NCBI GenBank assembly: GCA_905221605.1
Contig: CAJNDS010002164.1
Coordinates: 461,001 to 525,000, forward strand
DNA: 64,000 bases
Source of the DNA: Symbiodinium natans
Taxonomy: Eukaryota; Sar; Dinophyceae; Suessiales; Symbiodiniaceae
Direction: 5' to 3'
Below the pieces are notes generated by a model. That model was not told where the DNA came from. It saw nothing but the letters and a program-made list of their open reading frames with translations, and searched no databases. A program made the translations under genes and the position numbers. This document shows positions 42,701 to 55,200 of the stretch, piece after piece. Every line of letters begins with the position of its first letter. The stretch's first letter is position 1.

Positions 42701-45700
42701 TTTGTTATGAGGCCCCCCCCCCCCCCCAAGTACAGCTCTTTAAACAGCAATGTGGCGATAGTAGAGCGCTAGCTTCACAGCAGCCTTTTCGAGCCGGGGG
42801 GTTGGGAAGCGCATGGAATCATGCTTCCATTGCACGGCAAAACCCCAATCCTGGGATGGGAGCCCTTTTGGAAGCCGCTAGAAGGCCGGACCCCCCCCCC
42901 CCCCCCCCCTGCAAGGTCCTGAGACTCCAGGAGGTATTTTGGAAACATGCAGTTGAGGCGCGTGTAGGCCTAAAACCCTACAATACGGAGAAGGTTTGGG
43001 TAGCAAGGCTGCCAATGACGGCACGGGGCGGGAGAACAAGGGAACAAGGCCCCGTAGAGATCAAAAGACACGAGGCATTCGATCGAGCCTTCGCGCCAGA
43101 TTTCTCCGGAAGCCCCTAGCGCTTGCTGAAGCCCCTAAAGCCCCAAGCGCAAAACCCTGGAAGAGCTGCATCGCAGAATTGATACGGCGTGCGGCATGCC
43201 TTGCAAGTCCTCGCTATGCCAAACAACGAAAATTCTCCTTTCACTCCTCGGGGAAGTTCAGAGTCTGTGGATGCGTAGCCCTGTATGAACTCTATTGATA
43301 TAATTAGTACATACTTTTCGTGTATGTACTAATATTGCGATAATATTGTGACTATGTGTCACCAAACAAAGATGGCATGCCCTCCAGCCATCTTGCATGA
43401 GAGACTGGAGCTCAGGCAAATGGCTCTGGATGGTTTGCTAGATCCAGTGGTCGGCCTGGCACCCAATATCCAGGAGCGTTTGACGCAGGCTGTGGCATGG
43501 AATGTCGGATTTGAGATGTTTCTGACCCAAGAATAGGGCAGGTTGAGGGAGGAGTCCAAGCAGAAGAATGAAAGCCCAATGGCCAGAGAGGAAACGCACG
43601 CTTCCCGGACCACCTGGTCTTTCTTGGATGCTGAAGTGCCTGTCAGGTCGACAGGAGGAGATGGAGCGGATCATCCAGATATTGCTGCGCAAGCGCAAGT
43701 GTGGGCCCATGGGACTGGGAGTGCCTGGGGGGGAGACATACGCCGCCCATTGAGAGACGCCGAGTTCTCTGAATCCTGATGAGCTTTTTCTTGTATCCAC
43801 AGAAATGAATCAGTGAGTCGTTTTGCACATCATGTCAGAGCAGCGCCGCGGCAACGCAACTTTTGCGTGTTTACGGCCGCCCATGGGCAAAAGATAGGTT
43901 GGGGTTGGTCCACGCATGTCCACATTGCACCAAGGAACAATGCTTGCCTGGTGGGTCCTGCGGGTGTCGGAAAGACTGCAGTGGTGGAAGGCCGGTTTGA
44001 GTTTGTTACTTCGTCCGGTGAGAGTTTGGCCTGTGGCCGCTGACCCTTCCACCTGCTCAGTCATCCAAGTTGCAAATGGTTTCGCTTGAGAGCAGTGGCA
44101 TCTCTGTTTTCCAAGATGTTCTGGCCAGTGTTCAATGCATGAGCATTCTTTTCTGAGAAGAAGACCCGTGGCAGGGCTGGCCATTCGCATTGCGGAGGGC
44201 AAGGTGTGGCGTATCCCCACTCTACGCAGATGTAGAAGATGACCCTCAACCCGAACTTTGGAAAGATGGCTCTTATGCGTCTTTGCAGTTGCGAGGTGCC
44301 AAGTCGCTTGAAGGGAAAGCAGGTCTACTCCCTGGACCTGGGCCAGCTTGTCGCGCCGGACTCACTGGGCACACGCTGGCAGATGTCCACGTCTTGTTCT
44401 TGTCCTTTTGGTCTTCGTGCATTGCGCTTTGATGCGCTGTTGGAACATGCAGCATGTCGCAGAATTGCATTGTGCGCTTTGTTGACTTCGGCTCCATGCC
44501 TGAGGCTGGAACCAAGTACCGCGGTGAGTTTGAAGACCGCTTGGGCCTCTTCACCAGTGAGAATAGATGCCAGAGCTGACGCAGCCGGTTGGCATGCCAA
44601 GTACACGTGGCATGGTGTTCGCCGCCCGTTATCCTGAAGGTTTGAAGAACATCATCAAGGAGGTGACCAGTGATGAGCGGGACGTCTGCCTCTTTATTGA
44701 CGAGCCCGCTGCTCAGTCTCTTCTCCATCAGAATCTCAACCCTGCCCCGACTCACAGCTCGGGGATGTTCCCCCTTCTGCTAGAAGTCCTTAATAGAGAT
44801 TATTAATAAGGGCTACGTACTATATAGTTCCCTGTTAAGGGGGAACATCCCAACTCACCCCCCCACTCAACAGCACCTTCTGCTGCCTCAGTCCAGGATC
44901 CACCAGATAGTGGGAGCCGGCGCCGCAGGTTGGCGGCCCGGTGGGAGAGCCGAAGCTCCAAATTTTAAGCGTAGCTTTAAGCATCCCTACAGGCACCGCA
45001 GTTTGTGGCACTCTTCTGAAAGGCATTCTGTCTGTCTGTTTTTTTTTCAACGTCTGTTGCAGCAGTTCGTAAGCACTAGGATGAACTCTTCATGTCTGAG
45101 TTGGGCATGCTTGGGTTCGTCTGAAGAGTGCAAATGGGGCTCTCTATCGAGCCCAGCAAGGAACTCGTGAATTGCAGTGTTTCAAGTTTCATTTGCTTGT
45201 CCCCAGTGGAGCCATGTATCCCAACCTCAACTGGCATTAAACTCATAATATCAATGCAGAACCGAACGTGAGAAAGCCCGCCGCGATGGAGCGGAGAGGT
45301 CTACAACGGACATGGGCACAGTGAAAGAGCACCTACATTGACCCTAAGAACCTAAAATTTTAGAACCCTAAGCCTATCCCCTACATTCACCCCCAAAACC
45401 CCGAAACTATCGATGACAGGGCTCCTGTTGCACTCACAGAAGCGGAAGCGCGTGCACGCAGCCGCTTGAAGGGCGTCTCGGTGCTTTCCCTCAATCCCGC
45501 AAACCCCTAAACCCCTGAAACCTATAACCCTTAAGCCCTGAACCCTAGACCCTAGCCCTATACCCAAAACCCAAAACCCTAAACCCTAAACCCTAAACCC
45601 TACACCCCCGAACCTTCAGCCTCTTGAGCTGGAGGTGCGGACTCCTCCATGGACGCGGCCAACCTGCTGAAACCCTCACTTGCACGCGGCGAGCTACAAG

Positions 45701-48700
45701 TTGCGGCCTCGGGAGAGCCATGGGGTTTAGGGTTGAGGGTTTAGGGTTTAGGGTTGAGGGTTTAGGATTTAGGGTTTAGGGTCGGTCAACAAGCGTTTTT
45801 TGCGCTTAGGTTCTTTTTTTGGGGTTCCGAAAGGGTTTTAAGGTTTTTTAGGGCTAATGTAGGGTTGTAGGGTGAATGTAGGTTTTTAGGGTTTAGGGCT
45901 TTGGGTTTGTAGTAGGGTTAAGAAAGGGTTTTAGGGTTAATTTGACATTTAGGGATATTATAGGGTCTGAGGGTTTCAGGCTTTCGAGGCTTAATATAGA
46001 GTTTCTAGGTTCACATCTGTGACTTTAGAGCTTTAGGGATTTGGGGTTTTAGGTTTTTGGGGTTAAGATTAGGAGGGTTAGTCTACCTTTTTTAAGGGCA
46101 AAGATCGGATTTTGAGTTCTTTGTTGGGTTTTAGGTTTAAAACGGTTTGTGGGGTTGCAGAGCCTGATTCATAAAAGTTCTTGTCGTTTTCAATTTTCAT
46201 ATCTGTTGTCTCAAAACTTGAAAGCAACCTGAACATTTCATGATAAAGTATTCTCATCTGAGTTTCATCATGGTCCTGTTCGAAGATGTGATTTGAACTT
46301 CAGGGTGTAAGGGTTGATGTAGGTTTTCGGGGTTTAGGGTTAATCTAGGCAGCGGTCTAGGTTTTGAGTTTTGATTTGAGGTTTAGTACAAGTTTTTAGG
46401 GTTTCAGGTTTGTGGGTTTATGTAGGGATTGGGGTTTAGGGTTTGAGTCTTTTTGGGTTAATCTGGGGTTCATTTCACGGTCAATAGGGGTTTTAGGGTT
46501 TAGGGTTTTGTGGCATTCGGTTTTCAGGTTAAAAGTAAGGTGTAGGGTTTCAGGATTTTTTAGGGTTAATATAGGTTTTAGGTTTAAGGTGGGGGTTTAA
46601 GAGTTTAGGGTTATTATAGGGTTTGAGGTGTTTAGGTTTAGTATGGGGTTTTAGGTTTTTTGGCTTCGGGTTTTCAGTGTTGCTGTAGGGTTTTAGGATG
46701 TTTTAGGGTTTTGGTGATAGAAAAGGCTTTATTGGTGTTGTGTAGAGTTTTATGGTTTTTCAGTTTCATTATGGGGTTCTAGGGTTGGGTTAATGCAGCA
46801 ATTTAGGTTTTGAGGTTAACAAATGGTTTAGAGTTTTAGGGCTCATACGGGGTTTTAGGGTTCAGGTTTAGAGGTTTGGGGCCAATAGGGGTTTTAGGGT
46901 TCAGGGTTCTATACGGCTTTAGGGTTTTAGCCTTTTAGGGATAATGAAGGCTTCAAGGGGTCAGGTTTTGGGTTTCTAGGGTTAATATTTTTGGTTTTCT
47001 TAGGTTGAGCCTTGGGTTTTTGGGTCTACGGGTTTGGGTTTTTCGATTTGGGTTTTAGGGTTCGTTGTTTTAGGTATTCAGGCATATTTTGGGGTTCCAG
47101 GATTTAGGAATAAAATTGGTGTAGGGTGTTATGTGTTTCGGCTTTTAATACTGGGTGTTAGGGTTTCAGGGCTTGAAAATCCTTCCTAATTCGTGTTGTT
47201 GCTCACCATTCCTAATAATATGGTTCAATATAATGCACATGTATATATACATATATCTATACTGTCTATACATACGTATCTATATGTTTGTGTTGGCACT
47301 TGATTCTTCCCAGCCTGGTAGATCAGATGGGTGAGCGACGCCAGGTGATCGGGGCAACCACGGCGGATGAGTGCGCCTTCTCGAAGCGCTAAGCGGCCCT
47401 TGTGGAGAGTTTTGGGGAAGATGGGTATTCCCCAAAGTCGGGGTACCCTTTTTCTACCCCAAATAGAATCGAATCCCCTTAAAAGGGATTTTCGGAAGCC
47501 CCCTTAATGGCAAATCGAGGTACACAAAGCACATCGAGAAGGATGCTGCCCTAGAGCGGCGCTTCCAGCGCGTGAGCTGCGAGGCGAGCGCAAGCTCATG
47601 TTTGAAACCTGGGCTTGCAACAGAGTGGTGAGAAACTTTCAGACTTGTTCATCTGGTTGCAAGGGCCTTCTTGGCCCTAAGAGGTTGAGAGGTTCGTACA
47701 AGTTTCGGAAGTCTTCTGAGCCAAGTGTTGCTCAGCCTGTAGAAAGCGCGAAGTTCCGTTCTGCAGGAGCCCAGCGTGGCCCAGAGCATCGAGGTCTTGG
47801 AGGGGCTCCGCCCGGCCTACGAGGCCTTATCGTAAAGGATTTAGGGTTTAGGGTTTAGGGTTTACAGTCGAGCATCGTCGCCGATTGTAAACATTGTAAA
47901 CCCTAAGCCCTAAACCCTAAAGTGCTGCCGTGGAGGCGCACCATGGAGTTCTCCTGACACCCGAAGCTCTTCAGGCCGCGACCTTGCATTAAGCTAGTGT
48001 GAGGGATTCAAAGCGACCACGCGCACGTGACTTCCTGAGCCTCTCTCAACATCTCTTCGCCTGAAGCCGTGTTTCAAGTTGCCCGGCTCTCTGTGCATGC
48101 TGAGCCCCCATGATTAGATTGCGCTGAAGTGGGTGAGGCTGCTGCCCGGCTGTCAGACCGCTACCTGGCAACAAAAGAGAGATGGTCTTGCCGAGCGTTG
48201 GCCCCCAGAGCTTAGATACGATGAGTCCACTGAGGATATGTCAACGACCGTTTCTTGCCAGACAAGGCCTTGATCAAAAGGGGTTTAGGGTTTAGGGTTT
48301 AGGGCACTGAGGCATCATTCTGCAACCTGTTGAAGAAATCCTGACCGCAAGCATACTGTAGCGGCATCAGATGGCCCGGATCTTAGGCGTTAAGCTGAGA
48401 ACCGCAAACATGCCGCGCGACCTCTGCGAAATGGCTCGTGATCAGTATCTAGAAGAGCACTGCTTTGTGCTGTCGTCACTCAGAAATGCTCAGAACCCTT
48501 AAAGCATTGAATGTCAGAGGATGCGCAGGCCGGGGGCATTTAGACCTGCAAGGACCTCTCTGAGAAGATAGCCCGCATGCTAGTCCCTGCAAGGCAGTTG
48601 ACCTGATTGACGAGGCAAGCAGCCTGGTCGTGCCCTGAGATATGGGGGTTTACGAAACTAGGGGACCCCCGAATTTCGGAAAATCCCAGATTGCATCTGC

Positions 48701-49197
48701 AGTACGAATATGGCCTCTTTTGATGCTAGTATAAATATCCATGCTTCAGTTCATATCCGTATGACTTCTTGTTGTTGTGGCGACGATGAGTACTACTTGG
48801 GATGTTTCCCCTTATACTAACAGTCCTTAGTAGGGATTATAAAAGGGGGGGTACTATAATCCCTACTACGGACTGTTAGTATAAGAACATCTCAACCCTA
48901 ACCCCTTAGCCCTTAACCCTTAACCCCAAACCCTAAACCCTAAACCCTAAACCCTAAACCCTAAACCCTAAACCCTAAACCCTAAACCCCTATTCAGGGT
49001 TTAGGGTTTTGTGTGGCTAGTGTTTTCTTACTGCTCGTGTGATGGCTCCGGTGAGGCCCAGTGGCGAACAGAGATGGAGCTTGAGGAGGCCTCCCAAGGG
49101 GCGTAAATCGGCAGGTTCAATTTGGGTTTAGGGTTTAGGGTTTAGGGTTTAGGGTTTAGGGTTTAGGGTTTAGGGTTTAGGGTTTAGGGTTTAGGGT

Positions 49198-49271
<74 letters not shown>

Positions 49272-52200
49272 GGCTTAGGGCTTAGGGCTTAGGGTTTAGG
49301 GTTTAGGGTTTAGGCGGTGGCTTCATAAGGAACCTGCCCCCCAGGCCAACAACCAAGCGGAACCTGGAGAGCTGTCCGGCGCCGAGATGTATCCATGTGC
49401 ATCTTTCCCCTGGTTCTTAGTGTGCCGGCATCGTGCTGGGACAGGTGTTTCCTTGTCACGTCTTCCTCACAAGTCGGTTGGCGTCACGTCTTCCTCACAA
49501 GTCGGTTGGCGTGCCTTTACTGTTGGCAGACACAGCTCAGCATGAGATTTTTCTTAGTAGGGCATAGGGGAATGAGGTACCCTACATAACCCTTAAAGAG
49601 TATATATGTATATATATATATATAGATATGGGGGGGATGTAGGGTACCTCATTCCCTCATTCCCTACTGAGAACCAGATAGCTTGGGATGGCATGTCATC
49701 ACGGGATTCGCGGTTGGAAATAGTAACCATAAGAAAACATGTCGCTGTTATCCTTCTTCTTCTTGTGATGATCCGTATTACTATGCTGTATAGTTATTCT
49801 TGTTCCAAGGGCACACTGGGGTTCGTGCCCTCGACCAGCTCAGCACTCGTCGATGCTTTGTGGCTCAAGCAGTATCTTGCGTGTGCAGCGTTCCTCTGAT
49901 TCAGAGTGACAAGCCATGCTCAAGCCATGGCTTTCAGCACTCCTCGCGGCTTCTGCTTGTGGCACGGGGTTTCTGAGGACCGTTTTTGTGGAGTACGTGG
50001 ACGGGACAAGTGATGGACACTTCCAGTTTGGAAAGGCCATTGGGGAGGCAATGGGTCCTGACATCCAGGCCGTGTGGGCGCGAGACTCGCAGCTTCACAC
50101 CATGGAAGCCTGGGCTCCTCGGCAAGCCATATGTGGCTTCTAGGCAATAAAAGAAAGCGAAAGAACGAGAGAGCAAGCACTAGCAAGAAGGCAAGACAAA
50201 GGGCATCCGGACTAGAGTGACTAGAGGCCCTAAGAACCAAAATGTATCCGTGACAGCCGATGACGTACGACGAACCGGCGTGCGACAGCGCCACGCGTGG
50301 TTCAGGCCATGACTCAAAACCCACCAGCAGGAGAAGAGCGAGTTCGGCCCGAGCAAGGGCTGGAGCAAGTCTTGCACTAGCTGACCTGCGGGTCTGCTGC
50401 ACCAGCGCATCATGCTAACGTTGGCCAGCTTGGCCTCAGCAAACCTCACCTAAGCACCATGGCCAGGCGACCCAATGAGCATGATTCATGATATATTGTT
50501 TTTTTGTTTATGTTGTTATTGGAACATCCCAATGCAGCAATAAACATCGACTCCTTGTTTGGGGACTATGTGTAAAGGGAATGCCCAGACGCCAGACAAC
50601 CGCATCAGGGCAACGCCTGTCACACGGACGAAGCCCGTGTGAGACAATGTGAGTTGCCTCGCTTCCTCCAAGTCGTTCGGTTAGATCCCATGAACAATGA
50701 CACTTAGGCCTAGGTGACACTTAGGCCCATTGGTGGTAGCGAGAAGAGAAAGGGACTGTGACCAGCAGGGGCTCCCGACACGACTTCGTGCAATCTCACC
50801 CCAGCCAGTCTTAAGCGATCTTTGTAAGTTTAAAGGTGTTTTCTGAGCTAAACCCCAAACCCAAACCCAAACCCTCAACCCTAAATCCTTAAGGAGTTCT
50901 CTCATGCCGAGGTGCTTGCGGAAGGGCGCGACATCTTTGAGGGCCTTGTCTCGGAGACCAACACCACCTACCCCCTCTACATGCGAGAGGCCCTTCAGTG
51001 TAGGTTTAGGGTTTAGGGTGTAGGGTGCAGGGTTTAGGGTTTAGGGTGTAGGGGTTAGGGTTTTAGGGCTTAGGGCGTGCCGGGATAGGAGAAATTTCAG
51101 CTAAGCAATCGTGCAGGGAAGTGCGTTTTTGGTGCCTGCAAGTGCTTGTAAGGTGGAGGGCATGGCGGACGGCTCCGGCATTGCCCTGCAGCGAGTGCTT
51201 GTGAATCAACTTCGAGAGGCACCTCGGGTTTAGGGTTTCGGGTTTGGGGTTTACGGTTTAAGGTTTAGGTTTGAGGGTTTAGGGTTTAGCCTCTTTTTGC
51301 TTTTTGTTCTTCTACCCTCGGGTGTGGGATTAATCGATTTGAGCTCTGCTATCCTCCTCGCCCGGAATCTCGTCTCCCCACACCGCATCCGACAGAGTAT
51401 CCCCGGAAAGCGTTTCTGATTCTTTGCCCCAGGCCTTGTGCTTGGGTGTGGAACTCTCTGGCGGGCCCGGAACAAGATGTGCTATCATACGGGGGTTACG
51501 AAAAATTGGGGACCCCTAAAATAGACGCCCCCAAACCCCCATACAGTAGGATTCCCTCATGATAAGGTACCCCGAATGTCGAACCCCCCCCCCCCCCTTC
51601 CTTACTGGGCGGTAAGGGTTGCTTGATAGACCAGCCGTGGCTGCGAGGAACTCGCGCAGTGGGTGCAACCTCGAGCTCAGGAAGGCCACTGCACGGATGG
51701 GTACGTCATGAATGGAGAGGTGGCTGCCCTTGGCCACAATGACGACTGGTCCATCAACTGGCGAAAGTCCTCCTACTTTGTGATCGCAACCGCCCTTGAC
51801 TCTAATGGAAGAACCAAGTTCCGAATGGGATCATGGTGCTATCCGGGACTTCTTTTCGGAGGACAGCTGAACTGGAATTCCTACGGTGTGGTCTGGACGG
51901 TGAACTCTCTGTTTCCTCGTAGCTTTCGGTCTCGAGGGGTTGGGACCGCATGGGTATCCCGGCACATGACCGAGGCGAAATCACTGGACGACCTGGTCAC
52001 ACGTGCGTCGAACAGGAAGGTGACCACAGCCTTGAACTACAATGTCGGTCTCCTTGGCGAGAAGCAGCTCTGGAATCTCGAGGTTACTACGGGTGGTGTG
52101 CATGCCATCCGAAAGATCACGGGCCCGTATGTGCACGCGAACCAGTTCAAGCTGCTGAACGTGTCCCAATTCCCCGAGGCATCCTCGGCTCACCGTGAGG

Positions 52201-55200
52201 AACGCTGGCAGCAGCTTCGGCCAAACAGCATAACAGCCTTGCGAGCTTTCTTGTCAGACAGGTCTGACCCAGATTGGCCGGTGTGGCGGAACCGTACCAG
52301 CAAGGATGACTGTTTCACGTCCATCACCGGAATCTTCGACTTGGAGAAGCGAACAATCTCTGCTTGGACGTCGCCTTCAAACGCCTCTGATCCCCAGTTT
52401 GAGATGCCCTTAGACTTTGCAGAAAGGAGCAGCGCCAGATCTGTTTATGTCTGAACACGTCCCGATCCCACAACCCGTGGACATCCAGAAGGGAGCCGCG
52501 GAGCAGCGTTGCAACATGAAACAAGTATTGAGGGATTCGGTTTTGAAATGCCAAGGTTTAGGGTTTAGGGTTTAGGGTTTAGGGTTTAGGGTTTAGGGTT
52601 TAGGGTTTTGGGTTTTAGGGTTTAACGGGGCAGCTGTCGCAGTTCACAGTGGCGATGTCCTCGAAACGCATGCGAGATGAGTGTGCCAATGCGCAGGTCG
52701 AAGCCCCTGGTGACAGCGCAAGACGTTGCAACAGTCCTGGCAAAGTGGCCGGGGCCTGTGCCGCCTCTCAAAGCAAGCTTATCAGCCTATCTAAGGTCTT
52801 TTCACGTATGCCTAAACCTTGAACCCTAAATCCCGAACCCCTAAACCCTAGCCCTAAACCCTAAACCCGAAACCCTAAACTGTCCAGAAAACCTTGCAAG
52901 GTCGGGCATACCCGTAGAGCGACTCTCCGAGGGTGAGTCGGAGAGACTGATGCGCCTGGAGGCGTCGCGAGAAGACCAGGGAAGGTTCATTTGGGGTTTA
53001 GAAAAATATAAGGGGTACCCTTTTTGCTATACCTACCCATGAACTTCCAAGTCGCCAGAGAGCCCTTTCGAGGATGCAGGCGTGTCTCGAGCCAGCATTC
53101 GTTGAACATGGCTCTCATCTGCGCGGAAGGAGACTTTGGAGCAGCGCATCATTGGCAGGGTGCCCCAGTATACGGTCATGAGTCACATCTCAAGTCCGTT
53201 CAGAAGTGGAGATCCGGTTCAGACGTCCATCAGTCATCATCAGCCCATAATCAGGTCAGTCGCCTGCCGTCAGTGCCTTGTCCCGCGCCGTGCGGCGAGC
53301 GCGGAGCGGTCTGGCAGGAGCAGAGACACTTTCAGTTCAGTTTGAGCTTGACTTGGCTGATCTTCGCTAGTTAAGCATGGCTCTGAGAGATATCCGTCCA
53401 GTGTGGACACCGCCAGCTCATGGTATCGAAGCCAGAGGCGGCAACGATGTGAAAAGCCCGGTGGCAGAGGATCCGGCCGCCCAACGGCCTCGTTCTTCTT
53501 CGCCGGCCCTACAGGCTCTACGGGATGTGTCGTGAATTAATTGCCATGTCGTGCCGTCTTGTGGCGTCATGATCCGTGCAAGGCTTAAGTTTGCGGAGCC
53601 CAGAAGATGCTGCAGGTGTCGGCAAGACCGAGCTGTGCCGCGTTTTGGCAGAGGAGTACTATGCGGATCTCAAGGCGAAGTGCTTTGCATCCGGTTTTGT
53701 TTGAGATGGTAGAGTGGTAGAGCTGGTGCAAGGAGTGAACTCACCTGATCTGGAAAGGCCATGGTGCGCCTTGACATGAGCGAGTTCTCCGAACCCCATA
53801 GTGTCTCCCGGCTCATTGGCGCGCCACCTGGCTATGCCAGGATCTCGGTGTCGTTTCGGGCAATCTAGTGCATGTAGCCAGAAGTACAGACGGTTTTCGC
53901 GTGGTCGGGCAGTGAGCCTTCTGTCAAAGATGTTGTGAGATCGGCTACGACGATCCTCGAAGTGGCCAGCTAACAGAGGCCGTGCGGTGCGATCCTTGGA
54001 AAAGCCCTGCATTCGGAGTGTAAGCAAGGGCATGTACCGGTTAAGTTTCTCGATTGCTGGTAGTTCTCAAGCCATTCGGTGACCAGAAATGTGCCGGATG
54101 AGTTGTCTACACCCGAAGCTCTTGAAACAGTTACTTGATGCCAGTGTTCAATGTCCCTCATAATGGCTGGCTCCCGAGTCGACGGCCGTACAGCGTGGTG
54201 GTCTTGGACGAGATCGAGAAAGCCCATTCTGAGGCTCTCCCCCCGCCACAATAGGCAGTTACCTATATATATATATATACAAATATCTGTTAAATTAAAC
54301 CAGGATGAGCTGTTTCAGCACCTCAAGCTGCACGACAGCCAGGTGCTCAATCTCCTCCTGCAAGTGCTGGAGGATGGGCGACTGACAGATGGAAAGGCCC
54401 GCTGCTCGAAACACAGCTCAACACAACCCCATAGCAGCTTCGAGCCATGCTCAACTCCTGAGCGGAGAGCCTTAGGGGATGTGCCGAATGCTTGATTGCG
54501 CCTTGACGTGATCGCCTGTGGCATGTTATCTGCAGCAACTGTTGTCCAGAAAGCCTGGCGTATCCCCACAACCCACAGTGCTTGCGCAAGGGCCGAACGG
54601 TTAGTTTCTCCAACTCCATCATTGCAGGGGGCTAAGTCATAGCCGTTGCAGTTGCTGCCTTGGAACCGTTGAGATACATCTTGATGCGTGCGCGCCATCG
54701 CTCAGGTGATGACCTCGAATGTGGGAAGCCAGGAAATTCTTCAACAGGCCACATGCACCATCGCATTATCTTGCACCTGACGTTTGCAGACTCGTTGCAG
54801 TTGCTTGAGTTGCTCTGGGTTCCCTGGACAAAAATTGGCGTGCTCAGGCCGTCTTGTGTGCTCGGGCTCTTTTGCTCAAGAGCTTCTTGATTGCTCTAGT
54901 GAAGTCGAAGTGTCGGCTTGAAAAAGAGTCGCAGCTTAATAAATCCGATGACGGCCGGCCCCTCAAGCCCAGCGGGCTGCTTTCAGGTCAAGCTCGCAGG
55001 CGCCTGGCGAGACGTTGAGCCGTCCCAGGATGCGGCCTTGAAGCGGGCGTACATGGCCGGCCTGGACATCGTGCCTTGCAAGGTCGGGTGCCATCGCTAC
55101 CAGGTGGATTTCCGCAAGATGACCCAGACGAACATGGCCAGCAGCAAGACCCGTCCCATCCGGCCACCACGAGGTTGGAAGGGAGATACAAGCGAAAAGT

